Shown here: in pieces, positions 35,433-44,315 of the stretch
Layout: every line of letters begins with the position of its first letter
Position numbering within the stretch: position 1 is the first letter of the stretch
Source: Pseudobdellovibrionaceae bacterium
Lineage (GTDB): Bacteria > Bdellovibrionota > Bdellovibrionia > Bdellovibrionales > Bdellovibrionaceae
Assembly (NCBI GenBank): GCA_019637915.1
Contig: JAHBUV010000001.1
Span: 2,450,565-2,514,564, forward strand
DNA: 64,000 nt
Reading direction: 5' to 3'
Position numbers and translations under genes: made by a program
Notes under the pieces: generated by a model
The model's database searches: none
What the model saw: the letters and a program-made list of their open reading frames with translations, nothing else
Told to the model about the DNA's origin: nothing

Positions 35433-36721
35433 CTCGGGTACAGACCTCGGAGCAGCATGGCTTTTTCCAGGCGTTGCACGGCGAGGGCCATCGCGGCGGC
35501 GCGCATGTCCACGTTTTTCTCCGTGTGCAGGCGGTAAGCGAGATCGAAGGCTTTGGTGATGATGGTGGCGAGCTTCAGGTTCACTTCCTCTTCATCCCAG
35601 AAGAAGGACATGATGTCCTGCACCCACTCGAAGTACGACACGATGACGCCGCCGCCGTTGGCGATGATGTCCGGGGCGATGAAGATGCCGCGTTTGTGCA
35701 GGATCTTCGTGGCGGCGTTGCTGGTCGGGCCGTTGGCGCCTTCGGCGACGACCTTGGCGCGGATTTTCTCGGCGTTGTGCACGTCGATCTGGCCCTCGAG
35801 GGCGCAGGGGAAGAGGCCGTCGCACTCGAGCTCGAGCAGGTCGGAGTTCGAGATCGGTTGCGATCCCGGGAAGCCTTTCACGACCTTGTTGGTCTTCACG
35901 TACTCCATCAGGGCCGGGATATCGAGGCCGTCGCCGTTGTGGATGCCGCCGCTGACGTCGCTGACCGCGATGACGCGGGCGCCGCGCTCGTGGGAGAACT
36001 TCGCCGCGAAGGAGCCGACGTTGCCGAAGCCCTGCACGACGATTTTCGAGCCGCTGAAGCGGATGCCTTTTTTCTCGAAGGCTTTTTCGGCGACGAACAC
36101 GACGCCGAGACCGGTGGCGTGGTTGCGGCCGAGGGTGCCGCCGATTTCAATCGGCTTGCCGGTGACGACGCCCGGCTGGGCGAAGCCGCCCTGCTCCTGG
36201 GAGTAGGTGTCCATGAACCAGGCCATGGTTTGCGGATCGGTGCCGACGTCGGGGGCCGGGATGTCTTTCGCCGGGCCGACGAAGGGGCCGAGCTCCGAGG
36301 CGAAGCGACGGGTGAGGTTTTGTTTTTCCGTGCGCGACAGTTTGGTCGGGTCCACGGCGACGCCGCCCTTGGCGCCGCCCAACGGCAGGCCGAGAACGGA
36401 GTTTTTGAAGGTCATCAGGGCCGCGAGGCCGACGACTTCCGGCAGGTCGACTTTTTCGTGGTAACGAATCCCCCCTTTGTAGGGGCCCAGGGTCGGCGAA
36501 TATTGCACGCGGAAACCTTGGAACACCTTGACGGTGTAATCGTCCATGCGCACCGGGATCGAGATCGCGATGGTGCGACGGGGTTTTTTCAAACGCTCGA
36601 GGACGTTCGGATCACAATTGATGACCTTCGCGGCTTCTTCGAGGTTTTGCAGGGCGTTTCTGAAAAGAGGTCCGTCGTGATGGGCCTCGGCGGGCGGGAA
36701 CGAATATTGATTCGCATCCAT
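35429..36721 (-). CDS. gdhA: Glutamate dehydrogenase (hexameric, NAD(P)-linked)
   Basis: 430 residues from ATG 36721 with GAGGAG upstream. Substrate lysines are in LGLPLGGAKGGVAVDP and KDIPAPDVGTDPQTMAW; the nucleotide-binding loop is IVVQGFGNVGSFAAK. The short N-terminus and overall length match the GluDH class II 50-kDa type of Bacillus GudB/RocG. It interconverts glutamate and 2-oxoglutarate plus ammonia. First gene of the operon gdhA-pyrD-mutT-GT-GT. Confidence 0.96.
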   Translation of the reverse strand: MDANQYSFPPAEAHHDGPLFRNALQNLEEAAKVINCDPNVLERLKKPRRTIAISIPVRMDDYTVKVFQGFRVQYSPTLGPYKGGIRYHEKVDLPEVVGLAALMTFKNSVLGLPLGGAKGGVAVDPTKLSRTEKQNLTRRFASELGPFVGPAKDIPAPDVGTDPQTMAWFMDTYSQEQGGFAQPGVVTGKPIEIGGTLGRNHATGLGVVFVAEKAFEKKGIRFSGSKIVVQGFGNVGSFAAKFSHERGARVIAVSDVSGGIHNGDGLDIPALMEYVKTNKVVKGFPGSQPISNSDLLELECDGLFPCALEGQIDVHNAEKIRAKVVAEGANGPTSNAATKILHKRGIFIAPDIIANGGGVIVSYFEWVQDIMSFFWDEEEVNLKLATIITKAFDLAYRLHTEKNVDMRAAAMALAVQRLEKAMLLRGLYPR

Positions 36722-36762
36722 GATGTGGTGTGACTCCTCAAGAGGTTGTGAGACCGCCTCCA

Positions 36763-36791
36763 AGATTACTGGAGCCCCAACTCCATGTCAC
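36763..36791 (-). promoter_or_regulatory. Promoter of the gdhA operon
   Basis: On the minus strand GTGACA (36786-36791), a 17-base spacer and TAATCT (36763-36768). Predicted start about 36756, leader about 35 nt. A short dyad TGGAG/CTCCA lies in the spacer. Confidence 0.5.
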
Positions 36792-36840
36792 CCGCGGAAA
36801 AGCGCATGACTCAGTGACCCTTTCCGTCGAAAATGCCCCG

Positions 36841-38577
36841 ATGACGTGTGTTAAAGCCCTCTTGATTTTCGTCCTGTGCAGCGCTTGGGGTCATGCGGCG
36901 AACGCGACCGAGGCCCCGGTGACGCCGCAGCAAGCTTTCACCCGCTCTTTCGCCAGCCCCCGATTGGAGATGCTGGCCGAGGGAAGTCCTTTTCTGGTCC
37001 CTCAACGGGGCACCTATCCCGGTTGGTACCGGACTTTGATGACCAAGGTCTTGGCGAAGAATCCTGACTCCATGCCCAAAAAACACTCGCCCGGCTGCGA
37101 ACCCGATGACCTGCAGGGGGCTTTGGAGTCGGCGCCCTCGGCCCTCGAAAGGGCCCGGCGCCTGGACGGGCTTTTTCAGAAATGCGGGAGCGAGTGGGAA
37201 ACCGGCACGAAGGGGCCGACCGCCAACATTTTCCGCCTTTTGCGCACGCGGCTCGATCTGGACAGGCATCCTTTCCTGCAGCCGGTGATGTTGAACCTGC
37301 CCGGTGGCGTGCGGTTGAAAGGCCTGCTCGCCTTGAAGGGCGACGGCAAAAAACGCCCTTTGGTGATCCTGCGCCTGGGCATCTTCTCCAACGTCGGCGA
37401 TTTCATGCCTGAACGATTCTTGTTGATGCAGCTTTTTGAGCAGGGCCCCGCCAACGTGCTGGTCCTCGAGAATTCCTCGGGGGCGGACTTCGTCGCCAAC
37501 AACGCCGGTCTGACCCTGGGCGGCCCGGAAGAGGCCTTGCAGAACCTGCAGGTGGCGCGGCTGCTCCGCGATCCGCAAGAGCCCCTGTCGAAACTGGTGG
37601 GCAGCCTGCACCTGGTCGGCGCCTCCCTGGGCGGCAACGGCCTTTTCTCCACGGCGGCCCTGCAGAACCTGCAGAAGGGCAAAGCCTGGATCGATTCCTA
37701 CTTCGCTTTCTGTCCCGTCGTGCATTTGCGGGACACCCTCCACCACGCCATCCGTTCGGGGGCCGAGGGAACGCTCGTGGACGTGTGGATCTCGCGGCGC
37801 CTGGCGGGCGTGCGCGATCGCGTCTCCTCGTTGGCCGCGACCTCGGTCGGCACGTGGTGGAAACTGCGGCCCTATTACTGGCCCGAGGCTTTGCGTTTCG
37901 CCGAAGCGGCCTATCCCACCGCCCCCGGTTTGCGCGAGGGCCTGCAAGTGCCGCCCGCCTTGGACGCCCCCCTGTGGGAGGCCGCGGAACCCTGGGCCTG
38001 GTGGCAACCATCCAAGGCGCCGTTTCTGGTGGTGGCCACCAGGGAGGATGACATTGTTCCCGTGGAATTGAACGCCGCCAGGCTTTCGGCGGCCTTGGGC
38101 GATCGCGCCGGCGATCTGGGCCTCGCGGTGTTGCGAGAGGGCTTTCACTGCACTCTCGCCGCCGCTTATGATTGGAACGTCATTTCAGCCCTGGTCAACG
38201 CCGGCACGCTGGCCGGCGCGCCGGGGCGACCGCCGAAGAGGGTCACCTTCGACATGGATCTGGGCCAGCTGATGACGGCCCAGGATCTCAAGGACCTGCG
38301 GGCGCTGACCTACGAGATCAAATGGCCGGCGGGCGGGGAGTCCGTTGAATTGAAAATCCACGCCAGCGCCGGCGGTCGCACCGTGGACTTCGGCACGACT
38401 CTGCCGCGCAACGAATTCGATTTCGTTTTTTTGAATCCCGGATCGATGATGACGGACGCCGAGCGCTTCATGCTCGAGCGCTGGCTGCACAAAAACCTGC
38501 GCGTCGAATTGCGTCCCCAGCGCCAGGGCGTGATGGCGCGCCTGAGCTGGCCGCAGGCTCAGGCCGCTTTGCGGTGA
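36841..38577 (+). CDS. Secreted alpha/beta-hydrolase-like protein
   Basis: 578 residues from ATG 36841; signal peptide MTCVKALLIFVLCSAWGHA. The middle has a hydrolase layout: LVILRLGIFSNVGDF, nucleophile elbow LVGASLGGNGLF (GxSxG), an Asp in VVATREDDIVP and a His in LREGFHCTLAAAYD. This resembles YheT-type esterases. An about 140-residue C-terminal region (KRVTFDMDLGQLMTAQDLKD onward) has no recognised family. Substrate unknown. The ATG has no strong ribosome-binding site, so the start is less certain. Confidence 0.72.
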   Translation: MTCVKALLIFVLCSAWGHAANATEAPVTPQQAFTRSFASPRLEMLAEGSPFLVPQRGTYPGWYRTLMTKVLAKNPDSMPKKHSPGCEPDDLQGALESAPSALERARRLDGLFQKCGSEWETGTKGPTANIFRLLRTRLDLDRHPFLQPVMLNLPGGVRLKGLLALKGDGKKRPLVILRLGIFSNVGDFMPERFLLMQLFEQGPANVLVLENSSGADFVANNAGLTLGGPEEALQNLQVARLLRDPQEPLSKLVGSLHLVGASLGGNGLFSTAALQNLQKGKAWIDSYFAFCPVVHLRDTLHHAIRSGAEGTLVDVWISRRLAGVRDRVSSLAATSVGTWWKLRPYYWPEALRFAEAAYPTAPGLREGLQVPPALDAPLWEAAEPWAWWQPSKAPFLVVATREDDIVPVELNAARLSAALGDRAGDLGLAVLREGFHCTLAAAYDWNVISALVNAGTLAGAPGRPPKRVTFDMDLGQLMTAQDLKDLRALTYEIKWPAGGESVELKIHASAGGRTVDFGTTLPRNEFDFVFLNPGSMMTDAERFMLERWLHKNLRVELRPQRQGVMARLSWPQAQAALR

Positions 38578-38780
38578 CGGGCCAGGCGGGCGGCGAAGGC
38601 CCGTTTGGTCAGGGCTTCGAATCGGCCGGGGGGCAGGACTTCCCGCAGGCGGTTCTTCAGGCGGCCGCCGCTGTCTTCCTCGAGGATTCTCAACAGCAGG
38701 GATTCCGGGGTCCACTTCAGAACGCAGAGCAGTTCTTTCTCCGGCAAACTCAGCCATTGGTCGAGGAGTTTGTTCTTCAT
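38559..38780 (-). CDS. Small helical protein, unknown
   Basis: 73 residues, mostly alpha-helical (LLDQWLSLPEKELLCVL, SLLLRILEEDSGGRLKNRL) with a basic end (RLARHRKAA). The pattern recalls one helical repeat of FliG-like or armadillo proteins but is too short to assign. It overlaps the end of the convergent hydrolase gene by 19 bases and lacks a clear ribosome-binding site, so it may not be real. It follows the AlkB-like gene on the same strand. Confidence 0.4.
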   Translation of the reverse strand: MKNKLLDQWLSLPEKELLCVLKWTPESLLLRILEEDSGGRLKNRLREVLPPGRFEALTKRAFAARLARHRKAA

Positions 38781-38841
38781 GCTGGACTGATCGGAAGTCC
38801 AGTCCGGGAACCTGAGAGGGGGCGGCGATTTTTTCGCTGTT

Positions 38842-39678
38842 TCAACCCGGGATCAGGGCGCGGCGGAAGAATTCGGAGTTCCGCGCCAGCTCGTCCACGT
38901 AAGCCCGCGTGTCCTCTCGGGCGGCGGCGGGCAGTTTCGTCCAGGGCAGGATGTGCTCGTCGGGCACGTAGCGGAATGTGAAATTGATTCGGCGGGTTTC
39001 GAAGTTCTCCACCGGCAGGCGGAAGACGGCGGACCCCTTTTGCACCCGTTGCACACGGTGGAAGAGTTGCTTTTTGAAACGGTAGCCGCCGAAAATCTGC
39101 AGATCCCCGTCCTCGAGCCATTGCTGGACGATGACCCGGCTCGCCTCCTTGGCGCCGTCGCTTTTCACGAATTGAAACAGCGCTTTTTCACCGAGGGACA
39201 GGGACACGACGGGGCCGAGCTCGAAATCCTTGTGCTCGCCGACGCGGGCGCAATCGATGCGGCGGTCGCCTTCGATGCGGTCGCCGTAGAAATTGATCAG
39301 GCAGGTGTTGAGGTGCCAGCCCGGCGGCACGTCCTCCCGGGGGAAATGGGAGCGCACGAATTCCTCGGCGTGGCGGACGACGCCTTGGAGGGCGGGCGGA
39401 TAGGGCTCGGCGCGCACGCAGCGGTTCTCGATGCCTTTCGGGGGATGGTAATAGTTCAAGCAGGCGAACTGCCAGTTGCCGAGCCAATACACCGGTCTCA
39501 GCAACTGGCGCTGTTTCTGTCCGGACGGCGGCGGGTTGTTTTTCGAGTAGCGCATCTCCCAGATGGGGTGCAGGGTCTCCAGCCAGGCGACGATGTCCCG
39601 GCGTTCGCCCGGCGACAGGGATTTTTTCAGGAGATGCAGGCCCGGATTGTCCCCGGGTTCACGGAAAGGGCGGCGCAT
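38842..39678 (-). CDS. AlkB-like 2-oxoglutarate/Fe(II) dioxygenase
   Basis: 278 residues. The iron ligands are visible: HxD in VGEHKDFELGP, distal His in KQLFHRVQRV and the 2-oxoglutarate-binding Arg pair in TRRINFTFRYV. LINFYGDRIEGDRRIDCARV is close to the ALKBH substrate lid (NxYxdG..D). AlkB enzymes remove methyl groups from DNA, RNA or proteins; the target here is not known. It overlaps no neighbour; start ATG 39678, 62 bp from the divergent kinase gene. Confidence 0.82.
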   Translation of the reverse strand: MRRPFREPGDNPGLHLLKKSLSPGERRDIVAWLETLHPIWEMRYSKNNPPPSGQKQRQLLRPVYWLGNWQFACLNYYHPPKGIENRCVRAEPYPPALQGVVRHAEEFVRSHFPREDVPPGWHLNTCLINFYGDRIEGDRRIDCARVGEHKDFELGPVVSLSLGEKALFQFVKSDGAKEASRVIVQQWLEDGDLQIFGGYRFKKQLFHRVQRVQKGSAVFRLPVENFETRRINFTFRYVPDEHILPWTKLPAAAREDTRAYVDELARNSEFFRRALIPG

Positions 39679-39740
39679 GCGGCGGTTATAGCAGATCGCC
39701 CCTTGACCCGTCAGGGGCGCATCACGCAGGATGCGGAATC

Positions 39741-40775
39741 ATGCAAAAAGAACAGATCATCCAGGCCCAGGCCGGTCCGGCGGAGAAGAAACAACTCATC
39801 GATTCCCTGCCCCGTTTGAAGGGCAAAAAGGTGTTGATCGTCGGTGACGTCGGTCTGGACGAATACGTTCTCGGCCATGTCCGCCGCATCAGTCCGGAAG
39901 CGCCGGTGCCGGTGCTGGAAGTGGAGTCCGAGGACAAGCGCCTGGGGCTTGCCGCCAACATCTCGCAAAATATCGTGAGCTTGGGGGGCCAGGCCCTGAC
40001 CGTGGGCGTGGTGGGCGTCGACACCGGTGCCGATCTGCTGAAAGACCTGTGCCGCAAAACGGGCGTGAGCTGGGACGGCATGATCGTCGACGGCCAGCGC
40101 CCGACGACCCGCAAGACGCGGGTCATGGCCCAGCACCATCACCTGGTGCGGGTTGATTACGAGCTCACCAAGTACCTGTCGCCGGAAACCGAAGCCCGCG
40201 TTCTGCAGAAAACCAAGGAGCTTTTGCCCTCGGCCGACATCGTGATCCTGCAGGATTACGCCAAAGGCGTGGTGTCGGAGAGCCTCACCAAGGCGATGGT
40301 GGAAATCTGCCGGGACGCCGGCAAGCGCCTGCTGGTGGATCCGCACCGCTCGAAAGGAGCGGAGTTCTACCACGGCGTCGACCTGATCAAGCCCAATTAC
40401 GACGAATCCGTGGCCTTGAGCGGCCTGCGCTTCGACGACCTCAAGGACAATCCCGACAAGGTTTACGACGTCGGCCGCGCCTTGCAGAAAAAAACCGGCG
40501 CCCACGAGGTGGTCCTGACCCGGGGGAAAGAGGGCATGACCATCTTCGCCGGCGACGCCGTGACGGAGGTGCCCACCTACGCCCGCAAGGTCTTTGACGT
40601 GACCGGGGCCGGGGACACGGTCATCGCGGCTTTGTCCTTGGGGCTCGCTTCGGGCTTGAACCTGGTGCAAAGCTGCATGCTGGCCAACTTCGCCGCCGGC
40701 GTCGTGGTCGGCAAGATCGGTTGCGTCCCCTGCGAAGTCGGCGAACTGGTCCAATACATCCAGGAACCCCACTGA
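39741..40775 (+). CDS. hldA: D-glycero-beta-D-manno-heptose 7-phosphate kinase (HldE domain I)
   Basis: 344 residues of the PfkB family, comparable to the N-terminal domain of HldE or stand-alone HldA. KVLIVGDVGLDEYVLGHVRRI and SPEAPVPVLEVESE are specific to this group; the anion hole is in DVTGAGDTVIAALSLGLASG (catalytic Asp in GAGD). It phosphorylates heptose-7-phosphate at C1 for ADP-heptose, the donor of GT9 enzymes. The nucleotidyltransferase domain is absent and must be encoded elsewhere. Confidence 0.92.
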   Translation: MQKEQIIQAQAGPAEKKQLIDSLPRLKGKKVLIVGDVGLDEYVLGHVRRISPEAPVPVLEVESEDKRLGLAANISQNIVSLGGQALTVGVVGVDTGADLLKDLCRKTGVSWDGMIVDGQRPTTRKTRVMAQHHHLVRVDYELTKYLSPETEARVLQKTKELLPSADIVILQDYAKGVVSESLTKAMVEICRDAGKRLLVDPHRSKGAEFYHGVDLIKPNYDESVALSGLRFDDLKDNPDKVYDVGRALQKKTGAHEVVLTRGKEGMTIFAGDAVTEVPTYARKVFDVTGAGDTVIAALSLGLASGLNLVQSCMLANFAAGVVVGKIGCVPCEVGELVQYIQEPH

Positions 40776-40828
40776 GGGGCTTTTAAACACCGGAATCCGT
40801 GCCTTTTTTCAGGGAATTCGCCTCCCCC

Positions 40829-40857
40829 TTGGCGGGGCGGGCGCCTTGTGCTACACC
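40829..40857 (+). promoter_or_regulatory. Promoter of rlmN
   Basis: TTGGCG at 40829-40834, a 17-base spacer and TACACC at 40852-40857 preceded by TG one base upstream (extended -10). Leader about 68 nt. Confidence 0.4.
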
Positions 40858-40931
40858 CTTTCTTCTGCCAACAACCCGTATGGGTCGGCTGTGACAAGCC
40901 GCCAACACCTTCCACTTGGACTGGGGGAACG

Positions 40932-42122
40932 ATGCTCGAGACCACGACCGCCGTCGCGCGGCCCGAAATCAACGCCACGATCAGACAGACGACCACGCAG
41001 GCCGCTCCGGATGTGCCGCCGGTGAATTTCTATTCCCTGTCGATGGAGGATTTGAAGAGTTACTTCAAATCCCTGGGCAAAGAGACCTTCCGTTCGCAGC
41101 AGGTCTTCAAGTGGGTCTACGAGCAGCGCGTGACCGACGTCGAGAAGATGAGCAACCTCTCGAAGGCTTTCCGCAGTGAGCTGCCGAAGTTCCTGAGCTT
41201 CGAACTGCCGCCGGTCATCCAGCATTTGAAGTCCGTCGACGGCACCCAGAAATTCCTCTTCGACGTGGGCAAGGGTATGAGCGTCGAGGCCGTGCTGATC
41301 CCCTCGGCCGACCGCCTGACCCTGTGCATTTCCTCGGAAGTGGGCTGCAACATGGCCTGCAAGTTCTGCTACACCGGCAAACAGAAACTCAAGCGCCGCC
41401 TGACCGCCGCCGAGATCGTCGGCCAGTTCATGCAGGTGAGCGACCGTCTGGACGAGGGCCAGCGCATCAGCAACATCGTCTTCATGGGCATGGGCGAACC
41501 CCTCGACAACTGCGAGGCGGTGTTCAAATCCATCGAGGTGTTGACCAACGATTGGGGCATGAACCTGTCGCGCAAGCGCGTGACGGTGTCGACCTCCGGC
41601 GTGGTGCCCGAGATGCACCGGATCTGGAAAGCCGGCGTGCGTTTGGCCGTGTCCTTGAACGCCTCGAACGACGAGATCCGCGATCACGTCATGCCGGTGA
41701 ACAAGCGCTGGAACATCGAAGAGCTCTTCAAGGCCTGCCGCGAATACTGCCGCGAGACCGGGGACAAGGTGACTTTCGAGTACGTCATGCTGAAAAACGT
41801 CACGGACCGCATCGAGCACGCCCGCGAGCTGCACAAACTCACCCGCAGCGTGCCCTGCAAGATCAACCTCATCCCCTTCAACGAGCACCCGGGTTCCGGG
41901 TTCGAACGCCCCGATGACGATCAGGTCATGCTGTTCCATCAGGAGTTGATGGATCTGGGGTCCCATGTCCTGCTTCGTCGCACGATGGGTCGTGACATTT
42001 TCGCGGCTTGCGGGCAATTGACGGATCCGAAGCTTCGGCAAGACGACAAAATGGATATCTCCAATTCCAATCTGGGGGGAAAAAGTGTCCGAAATTCTAG
42101 TGGTGGGCAGCCTCGCGTATGA
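40932..42122 (+). CDS. rlmN: Dual-specificity rRNA/tRNA adenine C2 methyltransferase RlmN
   Basis: 396 residues from ATG 40932 behind GGGGGAA. The radical-SAM cluster motif is CNMACKFCYTG (CxxxCxxC). MGMGEPLDNCEAVFKSI and VSTSGVVPEMHRIW are conserved, and the two mechanistic Cys (C in GRDIFAACGQL and one in the N-terminal region pattern) can be placed. It methylates C2 of A2503 in 23S rRNA and A37 in tRNA. The N-terminal 40 residues (TTTAVARPEINATIRQTTTQ) are a low-complexity extension. The gene's last 38 bases overlap the next kinase gene. Confidence 0.94.
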   Translation: MLETTTAVARPEINATIRQTTTQAAPDVPPVNFYSLSMEDLKSYFKSLGKETFRSQQVFKWVYEQRVTDVEKMSNLSKAFRSELPKFLSFELPPVIQHLKSVDGTQKFLFDVGKGMSVEAVLIPSADRLTLCISSEVGCNMACKFCYTGKQKLKRRLTAAEIVGQFMQVSDRLDEGQRISNIVFMGMGEPLDNCEAVFKSIEVLTNDWGMNLSRKRVTVSTSGVVPEMHRIWKAGVRLAVSLNASNDEIRDHVMPVNKRWNIEELFKACREYCRETGDKVTFEYVMLKNVTDRIEHARELHKLTRSVPCKINLIPFNEHPGSGFERPDDDQVMLFHQELMDLGSHVLLRRTMGRDIFAACGQLTDPKLRQDDKMDISNSNLGGKSVRNSSGGQPRV

Positions 42123-42996
42123 TGGCATCTCGACCCCGGCGGGTCGGGTGGACCGCGCCTTGGGCGGTTCGGCGAATTATTTCTCCCTGGCGGCGAGCCT
42201 CTTCGCTCCGGTGCGCGTCGTCGGCGTGGTCGGCGAAGACTACGGCAAAGAGGACGAGGAGCTGCTGCGCTCCCGCCGCGTCGACCTCTCCGGCCTGGAG
42301 CGCGTGAAGGGCAAAACCTTCTTCTGGGAAGGCAAGTACGAGGGCGACCTCAACGAGGCCATCACGCTGAAGACCGAGCTCAACGTGTTCGAGCACTTCA
42401 ACCCGAACCTGCCGGAGAAATTCCGCGATTCCGAATTCGTCTTCCTGGCGAACATCGCCCCGGAGCTGCAGATGCAGGTGCTGGATCAGGTCCGCGCCCC
42501 GAAGTTCGTCGGCATGGACACCATGAATTTCTGGATCGGCTCGAAAAAAGAGGCCTTGCTGAAGATCCTCTCCCGCGTCGACGTGGTTTTGATCAACGAG
42601 ACCGAGGCGGAGATGCTGACCGGCGCGGCCAACGCCATTTCCGCCGCCCCGAAAATCACCGCCATGGGCCCGAAGGCCGTGGTCATCAAGCGCGGCGAGT
42701 ACGGTTTCGCGTTCTACTCGAAGACCGAGGGTTTCTGCATCCTTCCCGCCATGCCGATCCCGGGCGTGGTGGATCCGACGGGCGCGGGCGACACCTTCGC
42801 CGGCGGTTTCTTCGGCCACTTGGCCAAACTCGGCCGCGTGCCGACGGCCGCCGACATGCGCGAGGCCTGCATCAGCGGGACGTTGCTCGCCAGCTTCACG
42901 ATCCAGGATTTCTCGGTCCGGGCCCTGGCCAAAGTGACCTCGGACGACATCCGCGAGCGCGAGCGCGAGTACCTGAAGGTCATCGGCCGGGCTTAA
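42085..42996 (+). CDS. PfkB-family carbohydrate/nucleoside kinase
   Basis: 303 residues from a GTG at 42085 with GGGGGGA before it. MSEILVVGSLAYDGI, ALGGSANYFSLAA and the C-terminal VVDPTGAGDTFAGGFFGHLA (catalytic Asp in GAGD) are family signatures. The substrate is unknown: sequence features fit ribokinase- or adenosine-kinase-like enzymes, but the N-terminal substrate motif is not decisive. The start lies inside the rlmN 3' end (38-base overlap), so translation is probably coupled. A strong terminator follows. Confidence 0.88.
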   Translation: MSEILVVGSLAYDGISTPAGRVDRALGGSANYFSLAASLFAPVRVVGVVGEDYGKEDEELLRSRRVDLSGLERVKGKTFFWEGKYEGDLNEAITLKTELNVFEHFNPNLPEKFRDSEFVFLANIAPELQMQVLDQVRAPKFVGMDTMNFWIGSKKEALLKILSRVDVVLINETEAEMLTGAANAISAAPKITAMGPKAVVIKRGEYGFAFYSKTEGFCILPAMPIPGVVDPTGAGDTFAGGFFGHLAKLGRVPTAADMREACISGTLLASFTIQDFSVRALAKVTSDDIREREREYLKVIGRA

Positions 42997-43034
42997 GTCC
43001 GGGAAGGCCGTCTCGAAACGACACACCTGTCTTT

Positions 43035-43067
43035 GGTCCTCCTTTGTCTCAAGGGAGGACCTTTTTT
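43035..43067 (+). terminator. Intrinsic terminator after the PfkB gene
   Basis: GGTCCTCC (43035-43042) pairs with GGAGGACC (43054-43061), followed by six T (43062-43067). It ends the rlmN-pfkB transcript before the coiled-coil gene. Confidence 0.85.
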
Positions 43068-43087
43068 CGCCGATAAATCATTGAAGA

Positions 43088-44311
43088 ATGGCGAAGAAAA
43101 AGAAGTCTCAACCCAAGGACGATTTGATCGATCAGTTGCTCAGCGACGCCAATGGCATCGCGGGCGACCCGTCTTTGGCGGGCTCCACGCCGGACATCAT
43201 GAAGTCCATCGGTCCGTTGAAGACGGACGACGACGCCCCCCTCGAGCCGACGCGCGCCGCTTTCGATCCCGCTCAACCGTCATCGCCTCCGCGGGGTCAG
43301 AATGAAAGCAGTCCCTGGGACAGCCTGGAGCAGGGCTTGGATGTGGACTCCCGTCCCATCGAGGATCTGCCTTCGGCGGAAGAGAGCGTTTATGACGGGC
43401 CGAGCGCCGGCGAGGGCGCTTTCCAGGGTCTGGGCGAATTGGATCTGCCGGGCGTTGAGCGGTTCGAATCGGCGGAAGGCCATGAGCATGAAGCCACCCG
43501 CCCCATGGTCATGGGGAAATCCCTGAGCATCTCGACGTCCGCGGTCACGGATCATCGTTCGGCCGCGACGGGCGTGTCCCAAGCGGTCAGTGACCACGAG
43601 GCCACGGTCGCCGCCGACGGTTTCGCCAAACGCCGCGCGCCGGAAAACGAGCCCCAGGAAAAGGTCGTGATCGGTTCTTTGCGCGGCGGCAATCGCGGCA
43701 ATGTGTTCACGGCCATGGATGCGAGCCTCGCCCAGGCCGAGAACCTGAAAATCGCCCAGCAGAAAATCCTCGATCTCGAAAAAGAGAACGACCGCCTCCG
43801 TCAGGAAAACGAGGAGGTCTCGTCCGCCGCCGACATCATCCGTCACCGTCTCGAGGAATTGATGGCGCGGATCACACAGCTCGATCGCGAGAAGCGCGAC
43901 ATCGAGGAAACGGCGCAGAACGAGCTGATGATCCTGAAAGGCAATCTGCAGTTCAAGGAATCGGAAGTCGCCAAGGCCCGTTTGAAGATCGACGAACTGG
44001 ACACGCGTTTGCGCAGCGATTTCAAAAAGATCCGCGTCAAAGAGCGGGAGCTCGAGAATCGTCTGGAGCTCGCCCGGGCCGAGAAGATCGCCCTGGTGCG
44101 CGCCAAGGATGAAAATATCCTCGAACTCAAACGGAAGATTGATCAACTCCAGTCGGAGACGGATAATTACCGCGAGAAATGTCTTGAGCTCAACAAGACC
44201 ATCGCCGTCCATCAGGAGCAATTCCGGCGCACGGTTCGCGCCTTGCGCCTGGCTCTGACGGGTCTTGAAGCCAAAGACGACAACTTGGTTGCACTGAAGA
44301 AAGCGGAATGA
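43088..44311 (+). CDS. Large coiled-coil cytoplasmic protein, unknown
   Basis: 407 residues. The first 200 are low-complexity, acidic and Ser/Pro-rich (SLEQGLDVDSRPIEDLPSAEE), probably disordered; residues about 205-400 form a continuous coiled coil (KIAQQKILDLEKENDRLRQE and later heptads). No signal peptide or membrane helix. It begins the cluster coiled coil - metallophosphoesterase - FHA-GGDEF cyclase - sigma factor, so it may be a scaffold for that pathway; this is inference. GAAGAA before the ATG is a weak ribosome-binding site. No family recognised. Confidence 0.75.
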   Translation: MAKKKKSQPKDDLIDQLLSDANGIAGDPSLAGSTPDIMKSIGPLKTDDDAPLEPTRAAFDPAQPSSPPRGQNESSPWDSLEQGLDVDSRPIEDLPSAEESVYDGPSAGEGAFQGLGELDLPGVERFESAEGHEHEATRPMVMGKSLSISTSAVTDHRSAATGVSQAVSDHEATVAADGFAKRRAPENEPQEKVVIGSLRGGNRGNVFTAMDASLAQAENLKIAQQKILDLEKENDRLRQENEEVSSAADIIRHRLEELMARITQLDREKRDIEETAQNELMILKGNLQFKESEVAKARLKIDELDTRLRSDFKKIRVKERELENRLELARAEKIALVRAKDENILELKRKIDQLQSETDNYREKCLELNKTIAVHQEQFRRTVRALRLALTGLEAKDDNLVALKKAE

Positions 44312-44315
44312 CCTC

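Noticed and set aside
38559-38780. FliG-like domain protein
   Set aside because: Only 73 residues and a weak helical pattern; retained as an uncertain small gene without the FliG name.
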